Below, piece by piece: positions 33,298-45,352 of a DNA stretch of 64,000 nt. The translations under genes were made by a program, and so were the position numbers. Origin of the DNA: Chalciporus piperatus (taxonomy: Eukaryota > Basidiomycota > Agaricomycetes > Boletales > Boletaceae); the NCBI GenBank assembly GCA_038093975.1, contig JBBPTG010000098.1, positions 1 through 64,000 on the forward strand, read 5' to 3'. The notes beneath the pieces were generated by a model, which was given only the letters and a program-made list of their open reading frames with translations, did no database searches and had not been told where the DNA came from. The stretch's first letter is position 1. Each line of letters opens with the position of its first letter.

Positions 33298-36068
33298 CTA
33301 GATGAATAGACCATGCCTGCCTGACTCTGCACCAGCCCTCAGCTTCGCAATCCTCTCATCTAGAGACAATGCCTCAACACCGTCTCCGTCCTCCTCCCCC
33401 GGCATATACATCGCAGCTGCGAAGCACATCCGGCCCATTACGTGCTTGCGACACTGTCGACATGCGCTCGCGGTCGAACAGTCGTCACAGAACTCATGTC
33501 CACAGGGTGACATGCACATAGTCGCCATTTCGAATACACAATACCCACATTCCTTCTGAGTATCGTCTATCCCTGCCGTACCTCGAGCCTTGTCAACCTG
33601 TGCAACGGATTGCACTCTGGAAAGTGGTGTGCGCGAGGACGTGTTGTTCGCCAACGGGATATGCTCGTCGTACAAGTCGAACCACGGCAAGCCATATTTG
33701 AGATACGTTTGCGCCGAGATTGGCGATTGTGGATTGGGTAGCCCAGTGATCTGGGAGAAGTACGCGGCGTTGATGACGCTAATGTGTAATCGTTGAACTT
33801 TGCTGTGATTGTATGCCATAGGTGGGAGAGGGTCATAGTTAATCTGCTGTGAGATTCTTCCTCCAGCTGCGAAGCCGCATTCCATATGGAGCGGATCCCC
33901 TCCACCACCTCGCATCTCCGGTATGAGATACACGATGTCACCTCCCACGATCTGGTAGTCTACACAACGAATGGTGAGTGGGTGTAGGTATTAGGCAATA
34001 TTCGTAATAGCTGCATCCTCACCGGACAGCATCCGCTTATCCTCGAGGCGTTGTCCATTAATATGAGTCTATAGTCATCGATCGGTATCCCCGCCCGCCA
34101 TTGAAGTCCCAGTTTGATCTTTTCTATTGTGCTAGATCGTTCACAAAAGACGGTGATTGTTTTCTCAGTCTCATAGTCAGACAGCCTGAGCAACTTGACA
34201 AGTATGTAAACTTGCATGTATTGTGAGCGACCCGACAGCGCATCGAAGGCAAGGACTCACAACCACGAGCTGCGGTAAGCTCGACAGCCGTAAGCCGTGG
34301 ATCCAAAACTATCTGCTCGTGTGTTGTCCATTCACGAGTCGATCTGTGAATTAGTACAGTCAGCCGGAGATGCATAATCAACTGCAAAAGCACAATACCC
34401 CAGGGGACTCATTCTCAATGTCTCCCCCCTGCATACCCCAAGTTGGCGAGGAGTTCGATAGATATTCATACCTTTACCCATATGCTTGAATTCGACGTGT
34501 CCATCGTAGCTCGGGAACACGTCGATCTGTAGCCCACCAGTACTCTGAGGAAGTGTGAGAATCTGAGACGCATCTGAAACAGTCAAAAGAGAAGCAAACC
34601 TCTTTCCCGGTGACTTGCCCCTCGACGGTGTATCCTTTCCCTAACGGCATGGCGACGAATTCTACAACGAGACCGTCACTCGCGCCCTAACAGGATGGTA
34701 ATAAGCATACTTACGACGCACCACACCCGGCGCAACCGAGATCCCGTCCTAATATACGATCAACCTATGTTCCCGGACCCAATCATCGTACGCACTAGCC
34801 ACCTGGGTAGACATATAGTTCAGCACTTCGATGAGACAGGGTTTGGCGCCAACGTACAATTGTCCTGTCTCTCCGGCAACTACAAGGTAATTTTGTATCC
34901 CCTCGACACTCTTGTTCTGTGGATGTCCGGTCAACGCATTGACACCACCAACAGAAACCTTGACTGCGACGGGACCTCCATGCTCGTTTTCAAGTTTGAA
35001 CAATAACCACATTGCCTCGCGTTGGTACATATTCTGATGTGACAGAGTTCACTACACGCCCCCCCGGTGAAGGAATTCTTTTCACGTACGACGAACGCGC
35101 CACCCTTGGCGATCACAGATGTCGGAAAGTTCTCGCATGTATGCACTTCCCCGACGTTGCTGATACACGAATTAGGTTGACCGTGACGGATACGAAGCTA
35201 CCAACTCACAAGAGAGCAGGACCTGGGGGGGTCCATGACTCGTTCTCAGGTGCATTCGCAAGGTCAGGGATACGTTGGAGGCACAGGTGCCTCTTGCTCT
35301 TAGATAGATCTGTCCTACATAGGGTACATACACCCCAATCGGACACAAATGGAACCAAAAAAAAAAAAAAAAAAAAAAAAACTCACAAGAGCTCGAATGA
35401 ATCCATGTTGGGAGGGAGAGCATGCGTTTTTTCATTGTCTGTCGCAACGGAAGGGTTAACTTAGGCACAGTCCAGTCCATGATATGAGAGAGAAGATTAA
35501 CCCACCTGGAACTCGGATAGTCCTAACCGCTCCAGTCCGTAAGTGTAAGTGATGAGTACGAATGGATCGATAAGACCAACCTGTGGAATCGGACACTGAG
35601 GCCATTCACCGAAACGGATTCACGACCCGAGCTAATTTTCGCCTCGTTGACGGATGACAGCTTGTCGTCCTCTCGACCGCGCTGGAGGAAAAATTCGTTG
35701 TAGAACTGCACGAGCGGCTGGTCCCTGGAACCCGCGATTAATGTGGGTGCATGTCAAGACCGTATATGCGGGCCCGACGTACACGCAACATCCGACGGGC
35801 CGTCAGTACTTCAGTGACGACAACCTCAAGACTGGCGTCCCTCAAAGTGACGACCTTGGGCTCAGGGAACCCTTGAACCCACACCAGTTATTTCACAAAT
35901 CGACGAACAAGCAAAGATACACTTGCCTGCATCGACCAACTTTTTCGCAATGTCGTCGAACTGCAACGGAAGCGAAAGACCTCTGAACTGGATTTTGTCG
36001 TCTTGCCCCGGGGTGTGTACGACGAGTACGTCGAGGTTCTTACTCTGAGACGTTTGCAGTTGGGTCAT
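33298..36068 (-). CDS. Ubiquitin-like segment plus RING finger protein, right copy
   Basis: The inverted paralogue of 22728-25252 and the better-preserved copy. It starts MTQLQTSQSKN and has LSLPLQFDDIAKKLVDAG, then a PEPKVV exon, DQPLVQFYNEFF, TDNEKTHALPPN, MYQREAMWLLFKLENEHGG, VAVKVSVGGVNALTG, a GGLQIDVFPSY exon and NIYRTPRQLGVCRG. The ubiquitin-like stretch (about 34217-34015) reads MQVYILVKLL, TIEKIKLGLQWRAGIPIDDY and RLILMDNASRI, aligning with the ubiquitin fold around the central helix and the Pro-rich turn. Its tail is reduced to MRGGGG. DPLPPMAYNHSKVQRL and LPWFDLYDEHIPLANN precede a C3HC4 RING (about 33560-33440: CGYC, CGHEFCDDC, CRQC). An A25 tract lies in an apparent intron (35357-35381). 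The first intron is GC-AG, as in the other copy. The C-terminus differs (ESGRHGLFI). Exon junctions are approximate. Ubiquitin-pathway function is inference. Confidence 0.65.
35357..35381 (+). repeat. A25 homopolymer inside the right ubiquitin-like/RING gene
   Basis: An uninterrupted run of 25 A (T on the coding strand) is flanked by GGAACC and CTCACAAG. It directly follows the exon ending DSFELL and is absent from the paralogue on the left. Confidence 0.9.
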
Positions 36069-36752
36069 GGATGACAGTGGTGGATGAAAAACTATGAAAA
36101 GAGAGCCGTGTGTTCCCCCTTGCTCACTTAGTTACTTATAGTGCAACCCACATTGATTCTTCCAATTTGCTTCCACCGGCGCCATCGCAACTTGTACCGA
36201 TGCCCTCATTCTTCACCATCGCCTGGGTGAAGTAGTTGTTAAGCAAAGCTTCGAGAGTCGCATCGTTCGAAATACGTACGAGATGGGTGCAACTTCATCG
36301 ACGCGTCGAGATGAAACGCGCACGCGAACTTATCACTTATTTACTGTAAATTCAAGTTATTATCGCGCTTCCAGACACATAAATGGCTGTCGACTCTGGG
36401 TAGTCTAGGACACAGCGGGTGATTTGACGACTCGAGATGCTTGTTACAAGAGGCCTACCAAACGTTCATTCCAGCGACATTTCGCGGAAAAACGCCGCCG
36501 CTAACGAAAATGTGAGATAGATTAGCAAGTTCCCCAACCGCAGAGAACTACAGAAGAACTCGATAGTCTTCTGAACGTCCAACATACCCTTACCCCTCCT
36601 TCTATGTCACCTCTACCTACCCACCAATGACCTCACTCACGTCTACTCGCACGACGCACCCCCGCAACCTCACATCAAGACCCCATTCCCTCCTCAAAGA
36701 CTGCAATGCCAACACATCAACAACCCACTCGCAAAGGTACACAAGGGGGGAC
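36069..36752. other. Intergenic, no recognisable gene
   Basis: The left part is the upstream side of the right ubiquitin-like/RING gene. The right part is the 3' side of the SPX transporter gene. Neither strand shows a convincing coding segment. Confidence 0.4.
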
Positions 36753-39700
36753 TCACCCAATAACAGTCATCAACAAGAACCCAACGGTCGACACCACGAG
36801 CGTGGCAATCACGCTGGCCGGTACGCCATTCTTGAGGAAATCGATGTTCGTAAGGTAAGCCTGCCCAAGATCGTCCTCTTGTGCAGCTCTATTATACGCA
36901 TTCGTCAGTCGTCAGTCAAGTCCACACCTCAAGCAGTCCGCACCCCAAGCGGAACAAAAACGACGTTCGGGGCCAAGGAAAAACAAGCAGACGGGGAAGA
37001 TCGAGAAACGGACACTCACGCGAGCTGATTCGGGAACCCTGACACCGGCATTCCCATCCCAGTCGAACAAATCAACCCCGTCAAAAAGATCAACAAATTA
37101 GACCGATTCCCTGGGAGGTCCTTGCCCACTTGTTGAGCGATCGGGACGAGCAACACGCTCGCGATCGTGTGGCTGATGAACGTCGAGACGACCTACGAGC
37201 GCCAACGAGCAAACGAGTGAGCAGGTCAGGTTAAATCAAGGCATGCAGGAAGCGAAGAGGACGTACGAGCACGACCCCCGAAAGCACAAACACGACACTA
37301 ATCAACGACCTCCCATCTAATATCCCCCTGATACGTCCATCCATCGCATCCATCAATCCACTCGACCTAACACCACTCCCCAACGCAATGCCACCCATCG
37401 CCAAAAACACGATCGTCCACGCAAACTGTTCGAAATCGTCCTTCTTGAGCACCCCGGTGGCAAAGAAAGCGACGATGGGTATGATGGCGATGATACCCAT
37501 GTCACCCACGATAGGTTCGATACGCTGTTCGATACACCAGAGGAAGATGGTGATGAAACAGACGATAGTGACCCAGTATTGTTTAATAGTGAAGGATTCG
37601 CGGGTGGGACGGATGGCTCGGATTTCGAGGGGGCCGGAGCCATCAGGGGAGCGTGAGGGATTGTAGCTTACGAGGAGGAGGAGCCAGATGAGGAGGATGG
37701 AGATGATGGAGACTGGGAGCGACACAATGAACCAACTCCCCCAGTCGAGTTTAGGGTCCATATAGCCGACTGCGATGAGATTCTGAGGGGAGGAGATGGG
37801 AGAGCTTTGACCACCGATGTTAGCCGCGAGCGCGATGCCGAGCTATGCATGTCAGCGTAAATGTTGTGCGGGATGACAAGCACTCACTATCAGGCACGGA
37901 GCGAACGATGCCCTTGCTGGTAGTGTTCGAAGGATGGGCTGTGCAACCGCAGTCAGAAACAGAAAAACATCAAGAGAACACCACGTACCCGAATCAGAGT
38001 AAAACAAAGAGCCGGCGCAGCGACATTACTATCAGCGAGCAGTTAGCGTCCATCAGAACACCAAACGAAACCACCACCTTATCCACATGCTGGCGAAGCA
38101 AGCGACGCCCATGAACGCCAACAAGACTGTCCGCGGTTTCGAACCAGCCATGCTAAGCATTCGGGTGATCAACATCCGATCAATGTTCGTCTTGCTCAAC
38201 GCGGCAGATATTGTCAGACCACCGACGAGGAGCATGATCGTAGGCGAGAACATGACCGAAAATACATGTCTAGCAGACGGGTCAACGATGTGCTTGGACA
38301 TGGGACGCACACGACTTACTTTGTAGCATCGGGCGTCGACAATGGAACCCCGTCATCACCACGAATGACTCTAAGGGTGACAAGTAGGAGTGGAACAAGC
38401 ATCGACGTCACGAACAGCGGAATCGCCTGAACCACCGTCAATTCAGCATGTTTGGCACCGCACGAATGACCACACTGCTCACCTCTGATGCCCACATGAT
38501 CGTGCTAAGCATAAGAATGGCGAAACACTTGTTCGCTTCGGGGCCATCCTTGATGACGGTCGTGTTCACCAACACGATGAAGACAGCGACCGCCACAATG
38601 AGGGATATCTTCTTTCGCTTCAGCCTGAAACCACCGAGAGGCGTCGGGATGTCGACGATACCGCCCTCCTCCTCACGGACGAGGATGGCACCACCCATGG
38701 TATCAGGGCCATCTGTTGCACCTCGACGCTCTTGCGCCAACATCTGGCGCCAAACGGTATTGCGTTCCCATGCGATGTGCTCACGTTGATGGACTTTGAG
38801 CTGCTGGACGGCAGCGACAGGGTCGTCGCCTGTGACACACTTGGCGTATAGCGTGACGAGCCGGTTGATTGCAGCAGTCAGCTTATCCCGTGAGCTCTGA
38901 AGGAACGGAAAGGCCGTCTCCACTACTTCATGCATATATCGATCTTGAAGCTACATCAGGTCGACATTGGTTGACCGTCGACACTTGACAGACACACTCA
39001 CCTCGTTATACGTGATTTTGTCATACCTAGCGATCCCGTCAGTAAAGATCGGAGAGTGAACGAAATGCGACGTACTTTTTCACGATTTTGCGGAATCCTG
39101 AGTAGTTGACTTCGACGTATGACTTCAAGGAGGAGAATGAGACATATAAGTTCGTTATCTTGCGCTTGAACAAGAGACGGATATCCCAAGCGTAGTTTGT
39201 TCTAGCCGTCCAGACAGATTCTGGTGGTAACGACGTGATGCTGTCCTTCATATGTATGAGTTTGCCAGCAATATCGCAAGCTCGTCCTATCGGCGACATG
39301 CTAGCGCTGTTAGCGCGAGGCCTGGACGAGGATGGGTGGTCATCCATGTCATGGTCCAACGAGGATACACTCCGACGACGACCAGACGAGCTATGCCGTG
39401 TTCCTTTTCAGTGACATTAATTGGATTTTCCCGAGTTAGTCGGAAATGAGCTTACCAGACAGACTTCGAGGCCCATGACTGACTGAACTAGACTTTCTCC
39501 GCCTGCGTTTGGGAACATGATCGTCCTCAAAATGAACATGGTCCCCGTCCCCAATGAGGTCTTCCTCCTCATCTTCGTCCTCGTCATCCTCGTCCATATA
39601 GTCGTCCATGTAATATTGACCCGCTTCAAGACCTGCTTGGTCCTGTTCTGCGACGAGCTCTTCGAGAGCAGCAAGGTCATCGAAGAGTTCCTTCTCTTTC

Positions 39701-40054
39701 TCCTGGTAGAAGGTACATATCTTGTGTAGTTCTTGGTCGAGGAGGGGTATGAATACACCGTCGAAACTGGAGTCTTGTTGGCCGACGAGAGCGGTATGTT
39801 CGGTTGCCTCGAGGTCTGTGTGAGTATGCCCGAGACGATGATGTTCCTTCTCGAGCTGGTAGATGTGTCGCTTGAGAACGTCGTAGCTGCCAAACTGTAG
39901 TCAGCGCCGGTGCTTGTGTGAATGGACGGCAGCGACGTACGCGATGTACTCGTCCCACCAGTCAGCGACTGCGTTGAACTTGAGCGCTGAGCTGTGATGA
40001 GTTGTGAGCTGGTTACAACGTAGAGTACTCTGCTACGAAATACCTGAACTTCAT
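36753..40054 (-). CDS. SPX-domain phosphate transporter (PHO87/PHO90/PHO91-like), 862 residues, 13 exons
   Basis: A membrane protein with a cytosolic N-terminal SPX domain and a C-terminal Na+/dicarboxylate-type (SLC13/DASS) permease, the layout of yeast Pho87, Pho90 and Pho91. Exons (minus): 40054-40044, 39991-39941, 39886-39456, 39403-39076, 39026-39002, 38950-38483, 38426-38320, 38269-38078, 38028-37989, 37938-37888, 37842-37267, 37192-37020, 36888-36753; phase is kept. SPX shows MKFSSALKFNAVADWWDEYI, DVLKRHIYQLEKEHH, an acidic stretch (DEDDEDEDEEEDL), and YSGFRKIVKKYDK with the lysines that bind inositol polyphosphate. The permease has KRKKISLIVAVAVFIVLVNT, IMWASEAIPLF, NIGGQSSPISSPQNLIAVGY (first SNT-type motif) and GMPVSGFPNQLA (second). 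Exons of 11 and 25 nt occur. Plasma-membrane or vacuolar location cannot be decided. Confidence 0.92.
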
Positions 40055-43000
40055 TGCGAATGCGCGTGTTGGCCTGGGTGTTGTGCGAGGGTGTAAGGAG
40101 CGGAGTGGGATCTCCTCGAGTCGATTCGTTGGGCGCGCAATGTTGGGCCAATGTCAAGCCAAATGTCACTCGCTAGCACGTTGTCCGAGGTGAGTGAGTT
40201 CCGGGTGGCGGTGAAACTCGCCAATTCACTGCCAGTGACTTTGGACGTCCTCGACGACGACGACAATGGTCAATTTGAACGGCGGCGTTGGACATCCTCG
40301 GGGCATCCCTACGAACGGTAAAGATGTGGATTCTACTCGTGAATACGATTCAGATGGACTACATCAGTACTACATCCTGATACGCCACGTCGCCACCACG
40401 CGCCACTTGGAGTACCCCAATCCAGCCAATGTAAGTACAACCATCATTACGGCTCTAAATAAACCTACGGCGGCCTACAGACAACCAATAACACCCCCAC
40501 CGGAGCTTGATCATAAACTGTATGTGTTCCATCTGTGGTCTAGCGCAATCCATCATACACCGTTCATTGACACGCTTAGATATATTGCACCGCACCCCTC
40601 CTCAGTGCCTGAATACATTCTCCTCTGTCGTCCAAATGGCATTCCCCCGGATGAGTCGGATGAAAATCATGAGGGTTGCTGTGGTTGTCACGCCATCTGA
40701 CCCCCACTACGTCCCGCCTCACCTTTATCCTTTTTTTCACGCGCAGGTAGATCGTCGACCCCGAGGCTAGACCCCACATAGACTCGCTTCCAATAATTCA
40801 CCATCATCGCGTCCGTCCTTGTCTTGTACATGAGGCAGCATGAGGCCTATGTATGTACCATACGAACCAACTGGCCGTTGACACCACCCATCATGGCAGC
40901 AATATACCACACACACTGTCTCCGTCCCCCCTCGATCCGATCGTTTCACGTCGTGTGTTAGCGACGCCTCACCAGTGCACCAGCCGCAACATCGAAACAC
41001 CGGACGCGAACGCGAAAATGAGACGCCGTGCATGATATTCGACCCTTTTGTACCCTTGTACCATGCGACAGTCCCAACTCCGTTCCTTTCTTTCGATCGT
41101 GATCCGTTACGTGTGTCGAGGAACAAGAACGTGAAACAAGATCCTTGAAACGAATAACAAAACAAGAATAGTCACTGGCTTTCGATGGTAATTGAAATCA
41201 ACATTTGTCGGCTGTCTGACATGACTTACATACGTATGTATGTTTGTATCTCTAATTCGTAGCAATTGGCGCCCGGCGACCCCGATGTACTATTAATTAT
41301 TGACAGTGACACCAACGATCAAGCGACCGTCACTCGACCATCCCAAAAACGAGCAAGACTGGGACGGCCGCCGGTCACAACGGCCTGTCAACGCCAACGC
41401 CAACGCCATCGGTATGATTAGTTCCTTTTAGCACCGGCACGTCGCCACCGCCATCGCCAGCACCCTATCTACCCTATCCATATCAATACCCCATATAACC
41501 ATACACACACAAAACATACATAGCCCTACTTCGAGGGACCCCACGTGTATCAAGCGATTCGAGGCAGTTCGACATCATGCTTGATTCGGACCGCTTCGAT
41601 CGGGATACAATGTAGTTCCGAACCAACCCCCATGTCTTGCGATGCATTGCATCGCGATCATGAACCCCGACTGTCTGGCTGCCATCCCCTGGTCTATGAC
41701 TTTTGAAGCCTCCTAACGCTTGGCCCGTGCTTTCAACTCTTGGATCGGGAACGATTCCCCGAGCTATATCCTCGATTGACAGATGACAATTTCCGCTCGA
41801 GGCCTTTTTCCATCAACTCGGCACAAGTTTCGCAGGCGGCAGCACGAGCGTGCCAGTGGCGCACTGTTACCCGGTTTGCCCGAACTGCCACCCCTTGCGA
41901 ATCCGTTTTCGTTTCGAAATCAACTTTCCATATGTCGACTAGCCTGCATCAGCCTGATCTGTGACCTGTCCTGCTCGAAACGTCGTAAGTAAGTACATAC
42001 GACAGACTACATTGCGCCACCGTTATCGGTGGTTCCTGACCGTCTCTCCCGTCCTAAGTTACCTGGTCCGCTCATCGCTTTTCGTGTTTGCCTCTTCATC
42101 CCCATGTGTCTAATCCTTAGTGCGTACTCCTTTGGTTCTCGGGAATGACTACATGCCTCGATTGCAATCCTCGATCCCAAGTCCAATGCAGCAAACCAAA
42201 CCCCACATGCAGCTTACCCCGGTCCGATCTCCCCCCCCCCTCCCCCTTTTCGCATTGCCTCTCAAGTTTGAATTCCAATCTTGTACACGGCCCCATTCCT
42301 ATTCCCATTCTCGTGCCGGTTCGAAACTCGACACCTTTGACCATTGCAAGCCACCGTTTCCGCGCCGCTGGATCCATTATACACCACCCGGTCAGCGGCG
42401 TTGGGTGCCTTGTAGGCTTGTCGTTGCCCCCATTCCACTGGCAGATCGGATCCAGGTATGGAAAGCTCAACGACATGTACGTATCCATCCATATCCATCA
42501 TACACATCCATATCGATATATCCATCTCGTCCACGCAATACATACATGACTCGAGTACTTTTTTTTTTTTAATGTATCTGTCTCTTTCGGAATGGGAAAA
42601 AGACAACAAGAGATGTCGGATGTGTCGATGTGATGCATGGATGAGGATGACACTGACCGGAGGTCCCGCTGAAATGAATCACATGCCTGCACCACTGCTG
42701 TACTGTATGTAACAAGCAAGGTCGGCTTGGCTGCATGTACACAAACTTGGTCGTCGCGACCACCCATTCAAATCGTCCTCGTCTTGCCAAGAAAAACTAA
42801 GCTAGCTCTTATCGACGTTTGACACAAGTATGACACAAGTCCGACGAAACTCCCCGCCTGCCATCAGTCTCAATGAAACTTTGAAACGAGGAAAGGGACG
42901 TCGGCCCCGGGCCCACACATACACGCACACGTGCACACACATACACAAAGAAGATAGCGATCATAAAAAAAATGTGTATATATCCGATATCATTATGAAT

Positions 43001-43386
43001 TCCACATATAATACAACTAGTGACTCTAGGACGATGGACAATAACAACTCTTTTCGTACTTTCGGCGTGGGTAACATAGAGGAAAAAATGACAAGTGATC
43101 ATGAGCAACGTGCATCGTCGCTCTAGAGATGGGAATCCTGAACGAAAAAAAAGCGCGATGCATATATGTAAATCCGGGAGAAAAGAAAAGAAAAGGCAAC
43201 GTGAAACGATGCTCCAAAAACGAAAAAAAAAACCATCACACTCGCGGTCAATGCCCCAAACGAACGAACGAAATCGGAACATGGAGGGGAACGAGAGAAC
43301 GGTAGCGAGAGCCACGGGACACAGAGGAAGACAGAGGCGGCCGCCATCCCCTCAACGTCGCCTCGCCAACAGGGCGGCTAAACGGA
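40055..43386. other. Long intergenic region upstream of the SPX gene
   Basis: About 3.3 kb lies between the SPX start (minus) and the 3' end of the APSES gene (minus). It contains AT-rich and simple-sequence patches: a repeated AACGCC word near 41390-41410, a CACACA/TACACA stretch near 42912-42950, and a T11 run near 42560. Apparent frames on both strands are driven by composition and overlap each other. No family was recognised. It may hold long leaders, trailers or non-coding transcripts. Confidence 0.4.
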
Positions 43387-45310
43387 CTACCACGGTCGGA
43401 CAGGTCGCCTGACACTCTCGCTCTCACTCTCGTCGCTATCGAATGCATGACGGCAAGCCGATAGACGAGCCTCACGATTGTCTCGCTCTACGCCCGACTC
43501 TACACCAAGTCGTGAGGTTGGATAAGCGACCACTCCACTGTGCGCTTGCGAAGGCATAGGCATATGTCCGCGCGGGCCGTATCGAGCATTGGGGTCGACG
43601 ATGCCACCTCGGTGTTGGAGCGTTGGGCCATCTCCAGATCGTGGCGTTATTGGTGATACGGGTGACACGCCCCCCGCCGAACTGCCCTCATGAGACCGCA
43701 TCGTAGGACTGAACTCGGGGGATGAGGACTCGTATTTCGCCCGTCCACGGAAAGCAGGATCATGTTGAGGACCAGCATGTCCGTTCCATGACGAATGTAT
43801 AGGGTATTGTGGTGCCGATCTACATCATCTCGTCAATTCAACGCCCCTACCTTATGCGTCGCAGAGACAGAACGCACCTCGATGGTATAGAGACCGATCG
43901 GTGTCTGTGCCAACGACCGTCGTTGTGTGCCTCAGAAGCGCCGTCATCCATCTTTAATCGCTCCAAAACGGCAGCTGAATCCTGTGAAGATATCCCCCGG
44001 AGATCTTCTAGGGCTGATATCGGTGGTAATGCATACGATGGATTGCTAAAGTGGCGAGGAGGTGCGACGGGGTGAATGGGAGGGAGTTTGATTTCGTCGC
44101 CAGGTAGTCTGTTTCCTGGTCGGCCAGGACCGGATATGGGATCGTGTAGTGATATAGATGGGATATCTAATGACATCGACTCGGTCGAATGTTTTCGTTG
44201 AGTAACTACAGTCGAAGGTGGGTACGGTGAATACCGCGATCTCTCTCGTACGAGTGGCGAGGTTGAGGCAGGCGATGCATTCGGACCTCGTTGCCTAGGG
44301 GGACTAACACGTGCATCGGGGAATTGACGGGGCGGTGGATAAGAATAGGAAGCATTGTATGTGCGAGGAGAGGCGTCTTGCTCCGAGCGATGATGAAAAG
44401 GTACGATCGAAGTGGCGTGTTCTGTGGGTGTTGGGAGCACCGGAAGCGTGGACGACCACGCAGGCTGGGAAATAGATGGCGATGATATAGAAGCTGCGGA
44501 CTGATTTGTCCGACGAGGACGCCGGCGTCCAGATGCGGTGGATACGACTTGGCCGTAGCCAGCCTGATCTGGTGATAGACAAGTGCTTGGGAATGTGGGG
44601 CTGACACAGGAACGGTGAATAAATTGGAGGGTGTCAATTGTGTATAACTTACCCGAAGAGGGGGACCAAGTCATCACGTATTGGCCATGCCACGCTGGAG
44701 CGGAATCATTAGGGGGGAAAAGGGGGAATGAATGAATGAATAAACACACCGTCTAGAGAGGCGAAGTGCCACCTGTGGAAGCGAGATAATGAGCGCACTG
44801 AGAAAGACGAGGAAAGGGAATAAAGCTGACCTCGTAAGGCATCCACGTCCCTTGAATTTTGAGATAGCCACCTCGTACCCGACGAATGACGGAAGCCAAG
44901 TCGGGTTGTGAATCAATCATTTTCACGATGTCAGCTGTAAAGGGCTAAAGACACAGGGCTTTACAAATGGCGAAGATAGACTGACCCTTGGAGTTTCCGA
45001 GGGCTGAGGGGGGATGAGAGATGGTCGAGATAGATGGTGTAGAGTGGCGTACCTTTCCATATGCCCGTCCATAGGATATAACCGTCGTCGATATCCATCA
45101 TGATCCACTGACCATTGAGTGGGTATTCGTAGACAGGTCTGGTGAGGGTTAGCAGGGCACTCGACGAGGAGTGCCAGTAGTTTGTACATACATGTAACCT
45201 CTTGGGTCGTTTGAGGTGATGTATCTCCCCTTTGTGACTTGATGATTTGGGGAAGCATATGGGCGGAATCTTGGACCTGATGAGGAGGAAGGCGCGGGGG
45301 AGGGATCCAT
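43387..45310 (-). CDS. APSES/KilA-N DNA-binding transcription factor, 515 residues, 8 exons
   Basis: A predicted nuclear regulator with an N-terminal KilA-N/APSES domain. Exons (minus): 45310-45192, 45138-45053, 45003-44986, 44934-44831, 44772-44750, 44694-44653, 44600-43878, 43819-43387; phase is kept. The domain spans about residues 40-140: PVYEYPLNGQWIMMDIDDGY, ILWTGIWKALGNSKADIVKM, RRVRGGYLKIQGTWMPYEVA, RLSRRVAWPIRDDLVPLFG and PTFPSTCLSP. LKIQGTWMP followed by PLFG is characteristic of the fungal set. The rest is Pro/Ser-rich and disordered, with no ankyrin repeats, so it differs from Swi4/Swi6/Mbp1. Exons of 18 and 23 nt lie inside the DNA-binding domain. By family it would control morphogenesis or cell-cycle genes; targets cannot be inferred here. 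Confidence 0.9.
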
Positions 45311-45343
45311 TTGAATTTGGATTTCTTTTTGGATCTCACTCGA

Positions 45344-45352
45344 TTTTATATA
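45344..45352 (-). promoter_or_regulatory. Candidate TATA box of the APSES gene
   Basis: On the minus strand TATATAAAA lies about 35-45 bp upstream of the ATG at 45310. If it directs initiation, the leader would be very short, so a further upstream ATG or alternative start should be considered. Confidence 0.4.
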
